Source: Adiantum capillus-veneris (taxonomy: Eukaryota; Streptophyta; Polypodiopsida; Polypodiales; Pteridaceae). From it: a DNA stretch of 64,000 nucleotides. The translations under genes were made by a program, and so were the position numbers. The notes below the pieces were generated by a model. It saw only the letters and a program-made list of their open reading frames with translations, did not search any database and was not told the origin of the DNA. The DNA lies in assembly GCA_014529385.2 (NCBI GenBank), contig CM043965.1, positions 65,567,190 through 65,631,189 on the forward strand, written 5' to 3'. Shown here piece after piece: positions 10,638 through 22,173 of this stretch; within the stretch, counting starts at the first letter, position 1, and each line of letters opens with the position of its first letter.

Positions 10638-12204
10638 ATGAACCTACGCTCTGGACGAGTGTTAGAGCACGAGCATATTGGTAGTGCCTCCATTTACGCG
10701 GTCACCCATTATTCCTCCACCCTAGGTTCTGGACCTTCGGCCGGGACTCAAGGTAGCGCGACCCAAGATCCTCATATCGCGTCTAGTGATTCTTCCTCTG
10801 ACTACGAAGTCATGGAGGGGTATCCTACACCAAACCCTGATAGTTCAAGTCAAGACATGCATGCCATGGACCCATGGCCCGGGTCCAGCGTGTTTAGCCG
10901 CTTAAAAGAGACCCTTAGTAGAGCTACTCGCTCCGAACATGCGGTTAATGAAATAAATGAAGGGAATGGGGAAGTAAATTCGTCATTCATGCCTAAAATG
11001 GACCCTATGCTTCTTGAGAGTGTGCATGTGAATGTTCCATCCACTGCATCTCCTGATCCCTTAGGACTATCTCCCTCTGAGGTTTTACTACCCGATGGTA
11101 GGAGTCTTGCCGAAGTGCAAGAGATCGAACGCTATATGCAAGCAACAAGGGAGAGGGAAATTGAGAACCCACGAAGGCTAGAACAAAGTCGAGCCCTGAA
11201 AGCAAAGGCTCCTATGACAACAATCATGCCAGTCGAGCAACCGAGTGCTCCCAAGGTAGCAGTCACGGAGGGGCAAGCTATGGGGAGCAATAATGCTTCC
11301 ACTTCAAGGGAAACCTCCAGCACGCCGGGCCTAGATGGGATATTCCTAAACGAAAATTGGGAGTATGACCTACAAGCAGAAGCTTTAACTGATCGGTACA
11401 CAGGACACACCTATCATGTGGGTTGGTTAGATGTTCTACAATCCACATCGGGTGCTACTAGCATAGATGAGCAACAACAGAAAGTCTGTGATGTCCTCCA
11501 TAGGATTGTCGAGTTAGAAAGACAAAACACAGGGATCAACATGCCTTCAACAGGCCTAATGAGATTCTTGGATACGGGAAAGGCCGACCAACCAACCCTA
11601 TCACAAATGGAGACTCCCTCAGTGAGCCCCATTGATCCTCCATATGTTGTTTCGCCAGGAGCCTCAGTACAATCTGAGCCCACAAGTGGCATCTTTACCT
11701 TCCCAGATCTAGCTCATCTTTCTCTTAATGACACTACGGCTACCATGCATATCCCAGTGGTGAGCATGACAAGAAGTACACCATGGAGTTCATTTGTTAA
11801 TACTGCGCCGATGCCTAGCAGCACAGTGCCCCCAACTATACCTACATGTATGTATCAATCATGTGCACCTGTCGTACCTCAGCCTCATGTAGCTCCTACA
11901 CCTCCGATTATTCCAAGAGCTTACAATCCACAATGGAATTATCCAAGCTCTTATACAAGTGGAGCCATGCCATTTAATAATAACATGCCATATCAGGCAC
12001 CCCCTATGCCTAGGGCCACACCTGTAAACTTTGGACCACCGTCTGGTACACCACCATACGAAATTTGGGACCCAAGAGCCGCGCGTATGCCAAGGCCAAG
12101 GCCAACTCCCATCTCACATGTGGTTCCAGGAGCACATACACCCATTATACCTGCTCAAATAGGAGATTTGGCAGCATTTGCTCAAACTATCGGTCGCTCT
12201 ATTG
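10638..12204 (+). pseudogene. gag: E2 Gag, N-terminal part
   Basis: Frame 3, opening MNLRSGRVLEHEH at the first ATG (10638). The equivalent ATG in B is at 37797 with MHLHSGRVLE, which supports this start. About 520 residues: an acidic Ser-rich N-terminus (DSSSDYEVMEGYP), a central conserved block (ENWEYDLQAEALTDRYTG, then HVGWLDVLQS) and a Pro/Met-rich region. I recognise no Pfam-type domain here beyond its position in Gag. At about 12204 the frame is lost, because 127 nt present in B (39368-39494) are missing. The tail read to 12251 in this frame is an artefact of that deletion. Confidence 0.8.
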
Positions 12205-14047
12205 CGATTCCTTGGAAGAGCACAATGAGCTACATAAGTGTAAGGCTTTGAGTTTGACCCTAAGCGGAAAGGCTGGAGATTGGTATAGAACCTTAAGAGT
12301 AGAAGAAAAAACGATCTACTCTACTCTTAGGAGACTGTTCTTAAAAGAATACATACGAGAGGGAGTACTTTGGGGTGTAGCCTCTCAGCTCCAGAAAGCC
12401 CAACGAGAAGAAGGTGAATCCATGAGAGACTTCATTAGTCGCCTAAAGAATTTGAATTCTCGATGCAATCCAAACGAGAGATTCAACAACAACCAATTGC
12501 TCGATAGATTCATTAGGGGACTACGACATGAAAGTATCTATAATGGCCCAGTCATTAGAGGTATCACTACTTGGGAAGCAGTCACCATGAATGCAATCCA
12601 ATTGGAGGATAATTTAATGATTGCAGGAGAAAGAGTGTCTGCCGAGACGAAGTCAAGTAGCTCGCAAGCATCAGGGCATGAGCCAATGAAGATAAATCCC
12701 ATCGTGAAAGAGAAAACGATATCTGAGATGACTTTGGCAGATCTCACCAAGGCCATCCAAGAAAGCCTTAGGGGTAATCGTGCTCCACAAAACACTCATA
12801 TGTATCCAAGAAGGGAGCAACAATGGTGCTCAATTTGCTTGGGCCCACATACTACGAGTGAATGCCCTACTTTCAGAGTAAAGTTTAACGGGACTTGTAA
12901 CGCGTGTGGTAGGTATGGCCATCAAGCGAAGGATTACCTAATGCTTAAACGCATCATGGAAAATAGACCGCCTATAGCTTGGGCAGACTCACCTCGAGTT
13001 CCTGCATGGATGCCTACCCCACCCATGGAGCAACAGTTGCCATTACAGCACATGGTCCCTAGAACCCAAAATGTGGTCCAAACCACACCGTTGCCACCTC
13101 CAGTGCTAGGACCGCAACCCCCTCATCCAAGAGTTACACCTATGAACCAAATAGGTTGCGAGTCATCTAATACTTATGTAGATTGCGAAGAGGACATAGA
13201 CTCTAGTATCACCTATGGAGTCGACATGCTTGAGGAGTGTCCCATGTACTATATGGAAGACCATTGGGGACAAATCAAACCGGTATATCAAGCTACTGCG
13301 CTAGCAGCAAGAGGCCAAAACATTAATAGTTTTACCAAGAGACCACCTCTTCAGTGCTACGAATGTGGTGGACCACATCGAGTAGCTGAGTGCCCCATTA
13401 GAATGCAAAAGAATGCCGCACTAATGCAAACAAGTCAAGGGAGTGCATTGGCAATGCCAATACTCACTTGTAATCATTGTGGCATAGATCATTTGATCGC
13501 ACAGTGTCCTAACAATCCAAACGCACCGAAAATCACACCATTGAACATAATAGAGATTGTTGATGGGACACCACCAACTATAAACATAGCACCAGTGAAT
13601 GCACTCACACGGTCGATGCTCCAAAAGCAAAATTACATCCTCGAAGAGAGAGATGTTGCATCCATTGGCCGAGCGAGAAAGAAGAAAACACGAAGAAAGA
13701 AATCCCTTAATGCTTCTAGCTCAAAACCTAGTTCAAAGACTAATATAGGGACAGGAGAGGATCCCGTGTATATGAATGACCCTGAGGATGACTCAGATTC
13801 GATAGAGAACACGGAGACCAAAACTATTACTACAAAGGAAAAAGCCAGTGAGGAGGATCACGAGAGGGAATTACGACGAGCACCAAAAGAGTATTCAAAT
13901 TTAAACCACCCAGTTGCGAACCCCCAAGATAAGCCACGAGAGACGAAAAATGAGGATTGCAAGAGAAAGATTGGAACCTATCCAAACCCAACAGTGGAAA
14001 TTGAACGAGTCCAACAACTGAGGGGTTTGGTGGAAGAAACTCAATGA
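12205..14047 (+). pseudogene. gag: E2 Gag core (capsid and four zinc knuckles)
   Basis: Frame 2. The retrotransposon-gag capsid signature appears right after the deletion junction: LSGKAGDWYRTL, LFLKEYI, then DFISRLKNLNSRC and LLDRFIRGLRH, up to about 12610. Four knuckles follow: CSICLGPHTTSEC (12833), CNACGRYGHQAKDY (12898, last Cys replaced by Tyr; intact in B), CYECGGPHRVAEC (13358) and CNHCGIDHLIAQC (13471). The C-terminal part is Lys/Ser/Asp-rich. The start of the capsid domain is missing owing to the 127-nt deletion. The frame closes at TGA 14045-14047, where B has a sense codon, and continues in the same frame into protease. Confidence 0.9.
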
Positions 14048-15292
14048 ACATTAGAACCTGAACCCAAACTTATCCAGATGTCGGACACAGTGTTTCCCAC
14101 ACAAGTTCAACCTCACAAGAACTACAGGCCGTTAGCTATACCCAGTATCATTCGGGAAGAGAGTGAGGGTAGGACATCTGAAAGTGGACACACACCTTTC
14201 CTACTAGAGAGAATGTTTGGTGAGGGAATGCCCGACCCCCTTGAGGAAGTGGAGATTCCATCTTCACCATTCTCTTGTCAGGGTCCTACGTCCCACAAGA
14301 TGCCATTAAATGTTTCCAAATTGATGGATTTCATGTCTTCAGAAGTTAGAACCACCATCATGTCCAAACTATATAAAGACCCCGAGCTAGTCTCAGCTCT
14401 TCGAGCCTTCCTCAATGGAGAATTACAGGCCGGATTACCACAGTTTGCACATATGAACAAACCTGACTCGGTAATGAATGATGAGGAACATTTAGCACCA
14501 CCATCTGACCTAGCGGGACATGAATCTGTAATTGAAGTACCCGTTAACAAGTTGGGGCAATACTTTGAAGGTGATGAATCTAATGCTACTCTACCAATCA
14601 CTACTAAAGGATTAACTGTAAAGGGGGTCCTTGACGGTGGTGCGGGAGTCAGCATGGTGACAAAGAGTTGTTGGGAGTCTATGGGGCGACCTCACCTTGA
14701 AGCCACAAGCGTAGTGGTAAAAATGGCTAATGGATCTATTGTTACGCCTATTGGAATGCTTAAGTATCTCACGATCAAGGTCTTGGGACACAAGGTAAGG
14801 CAGACTTTCATTGTTATGGATTTTTACAAGCATCCTATGCCATTTGAGATGATCTTAGGGCGTCCATTCATGAGGGAAGCAAAAATGGTGCATGACTGGT
14901 CCAAAAACCATGTCTACTTACAGTTCCGAGACTCTATCATTCGAGTTGATCTTTTAAGTGGTCGAACGCATCCTCTAGGAAATAAATTCATCATTGATAA
15001 TCAATCAGACACAACAATTCACTCAGCTCCATTACAGTATTGTTACACATGTAACGAAGACACGGATATTGGGGAGAACTCTCCTTATATGGATATCCTA
15101 CCTGGGATGACTGAGTCGGACAATGTGGATTGGGTCCACCTAGCAGCAACCATAGACACTTGGGGAAATAGGAGGACGACCTGGGTAACACCTGAGGGGG
15201 ATGAAATGCCTGTACCCTTAAATATGCTACAAGCAATGCATATAGCTTCTGACAAGACTCATCCTATTGTAACGAAGAAAACATACAAGTAG
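14048..15292 (+). pseudogene. pro: E2 aspartic protease region
   Basis: Same frame as the Gag core, separated from it by one stop at 14045. The retropepsin-like domain spans about 14615-14960. The catalytic loop is VLDGGAGVSMV (Asp codon 14633-14635), followed by VVVKMANGSIVTPIGML and the C-terminal ILGRPFM motif. DGGA in place of D-S/T-G-A is common in plant gypsy proteases. After it lies a conserved segment (MTESDNVDWVHLAATIDTWG) also found in B and C. The pol deletion junction falls at about 15247-15256, just after MLQAMHIAS. The frame closes at TAG 15290-15292, where C has TGG. Protease would mature the Gag polyprotein in the particle. Confidence 0.88.
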
Positions 15293-15925
15293 GTCCCTAA
15301 AGCTTCTTTAGTGACCATAGCTAGTGCTAAAAAACAGAAGCCTTGTAAGAAACGTACCACTTGCTCCAAGAAAAGTAAGAAAATGTTGCGATGGATCCCT
15401 AAATGACTATTGGAAGCCCAAGGCTACTATCAAGGAAATGATCAAATCTGGGTGCCAAAACGTAGATTGTGCTCTTACCTATCACCTGACCCATGTGAGC
15501 CCAATCCCGTAGCTCCAAAACGAATCAATCATCGTGGAAAGAAAAAAATCACAGAATGCTACACACCCGCTCCAGAGCTAGTTTGGGTACCAAAGAAAGA
15601 ACGATTTGTTCCACCTAGCTCAGGAAGGGGGGAGTCCCATGAAGCTTCTAGCTCCTCATGTAATGCATCCGTAGAGGTAAAAGCTTCTCCACAGCCTCCA
15701 CCTACAATAGTGGACCTCCATAAAGCTACAAAGGAATCCACACCTCCCAGTGTTCAAGAATCACCTGATGAACTACTTCAAGTTCGATCTTGGGAGAGTA
15801 CCTTACCACCCTTGCAACTCGACGAGGCGCCTAAGGTAATAGAAAACTACTGGCAAAAATCTCCACCTATTACCAACTGGAACAATTGGTTTCAAAGGGT
15901 GACAAGCTTATTTCAAACGGTATGA
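15293..15925 (+). pseudogene. E2 C-terminal extension derived from the post-integrase region
   Basis: Still frame 2, interrupted by TGA at about 15404 where C has CGA. It matches the sequence after integrase in C (60600-60920) and B 42497-43129. Conserved parts include LLEAQGYYQGNDQIWVPK, ECYTPAPELVWVPKKERF, a Ser-rich linker and a Trp-containing tail (ENYWQK, NWNNWFQ). I recognise no domain. Because Gag core, protease and this segment share one frame across the deletion, the ancestor of E2 and B probably encoded a single Gag-protease-extension protein. Conservation in all three relatives suggests a real role, perhaps structural. Confidence 0.7.
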
Positions 15926-17553
15926 TCTACCCAAGGAAGGGGGGAGTGTTGGCTGACAGTCATCATTCATTTGTTTCCCTCTCAACCTTTTTCCCTGACC
16001 TCTCAATCACCAATCTTAGGGAATGTACATATAAAGCTCTATACTCACAAAAAACAAAAAAATAAAGAGCAAGAGCAATTAACAAACGAGTATGCACAAT
16101 AAAAGTCAAAACATTGACCCAGACCTACACATTTACATCCGGTACACTGAAACAGAAACCTATGTTATGAAACACCTTTGATCCTCATCACTTGAGTGAT
16201 GGAGGGTAGGTAAGATTAGTACGATAGGAGTGTTTCTGTTTTAGAGTTGAGTGATTAGCAAAGTTCTCTTTTCCCACTGATGTGCCTCCTAGAGGTATTG
16301 TTTGTGTTCATAGTGTGTACAGGAACCTGTTGCTGTGGTTAGGATTTGGACCTTCATGGAATCTTTATCTTGACTCACTCTTCAAATCAAGCGCGACCAT
16401 CGACACAAACAGGTGTTTCTTGTCCATTAGCATTGCCCCTTATCTTTTTTGCATCTATGATTGTCTGCTTTAATTGTGATTGGTAGGATAATATCCAGCA
16501 CATTTGCTTAGTAACAAACATTTAATTCAATGTAATTTTTTGTCATAATCACTTGTCTATGTTTAAAAATCAAGCAGTCCAACTAAGCTAGTTTGACCAA
16601 GTTAGGTGTTAGAGATCTTCTCTTAATACCATGGGGAATGCCTTCCTAATAATCAATGGTTACTTAGGTTCTTAATCCGATTTAGGCAGCATTGTGTGAA
16701 ATGTACTAGGGATTTCTAGTGGGCTTGACCCTATTGACCTTTAGCTTAAGTATTGAAAAGGGAGTTTACTAGTGTGATGAGCCTGGGGAGGTGTATCAAT
16801 GTTATATGACCCCCCAAAGTTACAAAATTAAAATGCTGAAAATGAACAAACAAAAAATCAAAGTGCCACACTGTAAAATCTTAAGCTGGAAGAGAAATCT
16901 CAGCTTGATTTGGTACTTCACTCACATGTATTGCCTATGGTACTGGAGCCCTAGAGGTTCCCAGTATGGGCACTTTTTCTTGAAAAGAAAAAAACCCAAG
17001 GCATACAAAATAAGCACACACATCAAAATTGAATCACTGTGAAAAGAATTTGGGGGGTCAAAGAAAAAGTAATCAGTCAGGCGATGATTTCATGAGAAAT
17101 TCCTTTTATGGTAGCTTAACTACAAGGTCTTCTAGATATAGTCTCTAGTCAGCCCTCGAACATGAATACTTGGCTCTCGCGATTAAACAACTTAATTGAC
17201 CATAGAAAATTAAGAATCTTACCCATGGTATTAATATTCGATCTCTAGTGCCTTTCGACCGTCAAATTAGCGACCCCAGACTTGTTTAATTTTTTACCTT
17301 TACATCTGTTTCTGCATTTGATTACATTGCAATTTAATGTTCATTGCTAACAAATTGTTTGAAATTCTTTTACCAATCAATTTGTCTACCTAAAACTGCA
17401 TATGCTTTTTACTCACTTATGAGAATGCAATTACTGTGCCAATGTTGTTAATTTTACAGTGATTGAAGAAGGCTAAGGACATTCATCTCAAATGCTCTTC
17501 CACCTTGACGAACGAGCTTCAACTCAATAGCTTCCGAGGACGGAATCTACATC
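15926..17553 (+). other. E2 3' non-coding region with an internal polypurine/TATA module
   Basis: 1.6 kb without a supported gene. It opens with AAGGAAGGGGGGAG (15933-15946) followed by TGTT, then a TATA-like TATAAAG at 16030. The same module stands in C at 61233-61336 with identical spacing, and in B at 43137-43243 in degraded form. The rest aligns in patches with the 3' regions of B and C. Confidence 0.6.
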
Positions 17554-17566
17554 AGGAAGGGGGGCA
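17554..17566 (+). other. E2 polypurine tract
   Basis: A purine run AGGAAGGGGGG ending in CA lies directly before the 3' LTR; it is conserved at 44651 in B and 63093 in C. Confidence 0.88.
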
Positions 17567-18153
17567 TGTTAACCCTCACGGCTCACGGACACCCCATCAC
17601 CTACGACGGACGTGTATTATGTATTTGGTAGAGTCAGGTACCGGGCTTGTCGGACCAATAGAAAAAGGGTAAGAGTGATCGCCGATGAGAGGCGCACTCT
17701 AACTGGGACGTTCAAGGGATTAGTTGGCTAAGCATGGGTGCCCAAGTTTGAATGGGGTGAATTCATATAAAAGCCAACTAAACCTAAAATTCACTCATTC
17801 TCTCATTTGTGCAATAGAAGAGTGCTCTTGCTCCATCTCCATCTCCATCTTCTTCTTCTTCACCTCCTCGTGTGTGTGTGTATGTGTGTGAGAGAGAGAG
17901 AGGGAGAGTGTGTGTGCAATCGAGCATTACCAAGGTAGGACGGCGGCGAAGCGGTTGAGCGCGGCACGACTGCAGCTTCTTCTTCATCGCGGCGAGGAAT
18001 CCTCCACGGCAGGAGCATAGAGCGGTGAGTGACACACCATTGCCCTCTTTTGAGCTTGCTAGATTAGTCTTGTTGTGTGGTTGGAGCCATTTGTGGCTCG
18101 CACACGGTGTATCGGCAAGTCCCTTGCTTCAACAGTGCGGTAAGGAGCGCACA
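17567..18153 (+). repeat. E2 3' LTR
   Basis: 587 bp, about 97% identical by eye to 9015-9597, with TATA box at 17766-17772. It ends GCGCACA and is followed by the target duplication TCAGG (18154-18158). Confidence 0.97.
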
Positions 18154-18495
18154 TCAGGATTCATGCGGTATGTGGCAGCTGTGGCGGCAGTTCTTCACAG
18201 GATATCATGGGACAGGGGGAGTGTGTGCACTGTTCCCGATCTGCGCTGGAGTAGCGGTTGTATATGGGGGCCATACCTGTCTTTTGATGTAACTCACCAA
18301 TATCTATGTTATTCATGGCATCTACTATTGTAACTCTGTGTCCGGATTACATATGAATGAAGAAAGAGGTGTTATGTGCCTGTGTACTGCGTACTGACTT
18401 CTATCATCATTCTATGTGTTGATGTTCACATGATGTAGTTGCGGGTAATCATTCCCGTAATGCCTATTGCTTCTGTGTGGGAAATAGCCATTACA
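18154..18495 (+). repeat. E1 5' LTR, downstream part
   Basis: Begins with the right copy of the E2 target duplication and ends ATTACA, two bases before the tRNA-Arg PBS. The upstream part of this LTR must lie left of E2. No second copy in the window confirms its length. Confidence 0.65.
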
Positions 18496-18497
18496 TC

Positions 18498-18507
18498 TGG
18501 CGACCAC
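18498..18507 (+). other. Primer-binding site, tRNA-Arg
   Basis: TGGCGACCAC matches the first ten bases of the complement of a plant tRNA-Arg 3' end; pairing is poor beyond. tRNA-Arg priming is typical of Ogre/Tat gypsy elements. Confidence 0.7.
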
Positions 18508-18539
18508 GATGCGTGATGGACAACCTGTGATGAATATGC

Positions 18540-20010
18540 ATGCGCACTAGGTCGCAGGGTCCGCTTGACCCTGTGGTTCCAATTGTAGGAAGACGTCGGA
18601 GGAGAGGCGGTTCGTATGAATTTGTTTTTTCTTCACAGCGGGTTGAGGAATCTGTATCTCCATCACCAAGCCTGGTGTGTGGTAGGCGGTTGCGACGAGC
18701 GAGGCGTACTCCACGCAGTCAGTCATGTCCTCCTATGTTACGTTCACCCTCACCCACACAGGTTGCTCCACCACCGTCTCCAGTAAGCAGTCCGGGGATG
18801 TCTCCGCCACTGTCTCCACCTCCTAGTGCTCGTCAGCTTTTTCCGGGAGGAGGTACAGTTGGGAAAGGGGTGATGGCTCATCCTCAGATTAAGTATGGTC
18901 GGTTTTGAGGTCTTTCGAGAGAAGACCCTGATGCACATTTGCGCCAATTCAATAAAGCTTATGGATTGAATCATCCTGGGGTGGTGATTCCTCTCCATCA
19001 ACAATCAGTGTTTGAATCTACACTCTCGGAGAAAGCTGCGAAATGGTTGTCCAAATACCCTGATGATCATTTTTAGACGTATGTCGATGGATCCAGAGCG
19101 TTCTACGAAGGTTTAGAACGGAAAAGACAGTCCCTCAACATTTGGAAAAGCTTCGAACGCTGCGGCAGAAGTCATTGCTAGTGGAGGATTACGCTGTAAA
19201 ATTTTGGATGCTTTTGCAGAGGGTACCTCAGGCACAAAGGCCGGCAACAGAGGTGCTGAATGATTATTTTTTGCGGGGGCTCAACAAGGATCTCAGAACG
19301 GCTATGGCAATAGTGGATAAGGTAACTACTCCACTGGATGATGTAATTGCTAGGGATGTAGTAGCAGGAGAAGCTTTAGAGGATACGGAATCTCCAAAGA
19401 AATCAAAGAAAAAATATAGGAAGAAATCTCATCGGAAGTCGCAAGACAATGGCAGTGATAGTTCGGAGTCGGAGTCCGCAGTATCAGATTCCTCAGACTC
19501 AGGCAACAGCGATTCGGGGAAATAATCGGAAGAGACACCTCGAAAAAAATCCCAACGTCACGGGAAAGGTGTTTCATCCGGATGTGGCTAAAAGTCTGAA
19601 GGAACTATGGTGTACCCAGTGTAGGAATCCGGGCCATGCTACTCAAGAGTGCGCAATGAATCAGAAGTGGTGTGCGATTTGCACGACCAATACTCATAAT
19701 ACAGTGGAATGTTATTTCAACGGACGGGGTCGTCGGAGTCGAGGAGACTCTTCTACATGGCAACAACCACAGATAGGCAGGGACAAGAGCCTACTGTGGC
19801 GATGGCTCATGCTCATACATCAGAGACGCCTTTGTAAGTTCAAGTAGGAGGACGGGGTCAAGGAGGAGGACGAGGTCGCGGAAGAGGTGGCCAAGATCCT
19901 AATCGACCCAAGACCTGCCTTTTCTGTTTGGGGGATGGACACCGGCGATCCGAGTGTACTGAAGCTATGGAATATGATCGAAAGAATCAGGAACGGGGAA
20001 ACAGCCTAGT
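18540..20010 (+). pseudogene. gag: E1 Gag
   Basis: Starts at 18540 with MRTRSQGPL in frame 3; an Arg/Pro-rich N-terminus runs to a stop at 18906. Capsid-like sequence continues past stops (DPDAHLRQFNKAYGL, EKAAKWLSKYPDD). From 19142 it is read in frame 2 (YAVKFWMLLQRVPQA, LNDYFLRGLNKDL), then a Lys/Ser/Asp-rich linker. Three zinc knuckles follow after further frame changes: CTQCRNPGHATQEC (19616), CAICTTNTHNTVEC (19673) and CLFCLGDGHRRSEC (19916). The arrangement is that of a gypsy nucleocapsid. At least two frame changes and two stops make it a pseudogene. Confidence 0.85.
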
Positions 20011-20865
20011 GTGGATATGGTTCAGATTGAAGGATTGGAGGAGTCTGATCCAGTGGTTTCATTAATCACGCGATTGGGTAAAAATGTGGTTCCAACACTC
20101 GATGTAAAGATTCCGGATTGGACGGCTCAGGAAGAAGTGCGGAAAAAGACTGTGTCCTGGTTGCCACAGTCCGCACCACTAGTGAAGTCATCAGGACCAT
20201 CGACTGTGGGCCTGGAAATAAAGGAAGGAAAAGCTGGAAATAAGGATGATATTAGAGAAGAGGAGGGTTGGAACTCGGTTTGGAAAGAGATCCTCACATC
20301 GCCAATACAAGTACCTCTGGGTTCATTGCTGAAATTGGTCCCAAATTTTCATAATGCATTGCTGTGACAAACGTCCACAGAGATGAGGGAAGTCGCCATT
20401 GGGAAAGTTGAAAGCAAGGAGGATGATTCAGCCCCGTTGCCGACAAATAAGATCACGGATACCCGCATTCCAGAGCTTTCAGTTAGATACCATGGAACAT
20501 ACATTGACAAGGTACTATTGGATGGAGGAGTGGGAGTAAACATTATTACTCAAGCAGCTTGTGAGATTTTTGGCCTCAGTGATTGGGAGCCTGCACCCTT
20601 TGTAGTCCGCATGGCAGATCAAAGAAGAGTGCAACTAGTGGGGTTACTTCGGGGCATTGTCTTGGATGTGGCGGGCTTATCTTTTCCCGTTTCCTTAGTA
20701 GTCTTGAATATTGAGGATCATAATCAAGATTATCACATTATCTTGGGGAGACCCTCGTTACGACAAGCGAGGGTAAAGCATAATTGGGAAGCAAATATGC
20801 TTACAGTAAAGAAGGGTAGAAGGAAAGTGCGGGTGATGTTGGGAACATGCACACAACCAGTTTAG
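20011..20865 (+). pseudogene. pro: E1 aspartic protease region
   Basis: Frame 1, with a stop at 20365 before the domain and TAG at 20863 after it. The retropepsin-like domain spans about 20500-20800: VLLDGGVGVNII (catalytic-loop Asp, with Val replacing Ala), RMADQRRVQLVGLLRGI, and the flap/C-terminal signature HIILGRPSLRQA. Frame and position directly upstream of RT fit a Gag-protease-pol polyprotein. Confidence 0.88.
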
Positions 20866-22173
20866 GCAGCATGGCCAGTGATAGCAGAAACAGTAAATAT
20901 GGTGGAAGGATTAGAAGAGGATGAAGAGGAGAAATTTCTGAAAGCTAATCTGAATTTGGTCTCTTTATATCTTGCGGATATTTCTCTGGTCCCGAAAGGG
21001 AACTCGGTGGAGGATTCAAGAACTCCAGCAGGAATAGGGGAGCAACAACAGGTGTTTCCAAGTCCTGAATCATTGGAGGACGTTATTCAGCAAGAACGTG
21101 CGTTTGAGGCGCAGATGGAAAAAATTACAAGGGTTAAAGAAGATGAATTAGAGAAGGTTTTTCTTGGGGAGCAAGCGGAGTCGCAGCCCATATACATTAA
21201 TAAGCAGCTTGAGACAAGTTTTAGAGATGATTTGATTAAGTTACTGACAGAATTTAAGGATGTTTTCGCATGGGAATATGCGGATATGCAGGGATTGAAT
21301 CCTAAGTTTTATCAGCATACGATAAATCTGAAACCGGATGCGGTGCCAGTGAAGCAGCACTCATATAGGATGAATCCAAATGTGGCAAAGCAAGTTAAGA
21401 TGGAAATTGATCGTCTTTTGGAAGTGGGTTTTATTAACCCTATTGATAATCCGGAGTGGATTTCTCCAATTGTGGTTGTACCAAAGAAAAACAAACAAAT
21501 CCGAATTTGTGTGGATTACCGAAAATTGAATGCGGCTACTGTTCCAAATCCTTTTCCTCTTCCATTCTTGGATGATGTGGCAGAACATGAGATGTATACT
21601 TTTCTAGATGGGTTTAGTGGATATAACCAAATCCGAATGGCATTGCGGGATCAGCCAAAAACAACTTTTATTATCGCATGGGGTGTGTTTGCCTGCACAG
21701 TGATGTGGTTCGGATTGCGGAATGCGCCTTCAACTTTTCAAAGGGATATGTTTCAAATTTTTGGTCCTTATTTAACGGATTTTATGAGAATTTTTTTGGA
21801 TGATCTCAGTGTTTTTGGAGCGCAATTGGAGCACTTGAAGCAATTACGGTTATGCTTTATGAAATGCAGAGAGGTAAAATTCAGTTTGAATCCTTTAAAG
21901 TGTGCATTTGCTGTTCGCAGTGGCAGGCTATTGGGGCATATAATTTCTGAAGAGGGTATTTCCGTGGATCCGGATAAAATAGCCGCAATTATGGAAGCGC
22001 CTCCACCGCGGAACCAGAAACAGTGTCAGATTTTCCTGGGTCAAGCCCATTGGCATGGGAGGCATTTGCGGTTTGTCGCGCATTTGGAAATCCCGATTAC
22101 TCAGGCAGCGCATGCTATAGATTTTGAATGGACACAGGAATGTGATTTGGCTTTTCGGAGATTAAAACTTTAG
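20866..22173 (+). pseudogene. pol: E1 reverse transcriptase
   Basis: Frame 1, continuing from protease across the stop at 20863. RT motifs appear in order: LEVGFINPIDNPEWISPIV, ICVDYRKLNAAT, FLDGFSGYNQI, WFGLRNAPSTFQ and the catalytic FLDDLSVFG at about 21798. The thumb (LNPLKCAF, LLGHIISEEGI) and connection (FEWTQECDLAF) follow. The order and FLDD variant are those of plant Athila/Tat-type gypsy elements. A TAG at 22171 separates it from RNase H in the same frame. Confidence 0.95.

Larger units (their letters stand above)
9015..18153 (+). mobile_element. E2: complete non-autonomous Ty3/gypsy element (gag-protease only)
   Basis: LTRs of 583 and 587 bp are about 97% identical by eye, with TGTT...CACA termini and a perfect 5-bp target duplication TCAGG. 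A tRNA-Asp PBS and a PPT are in place. The inside encodes Gag with zinc knuckles, an aspartic protease and a C-terminal extension, but no reverse transcriptase, RNase H or integrase. Comparison with C (55631-63639) shows that about 4.1 kb of pol was removed between the protease region and the post-integrase region. B (36014-45039) has the same junction. E2 thus belongs to a deletion-derived lineage that must borrow polymerase and integrase. It inserted into the 5' LTR of E1. Confidence 0.95.
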
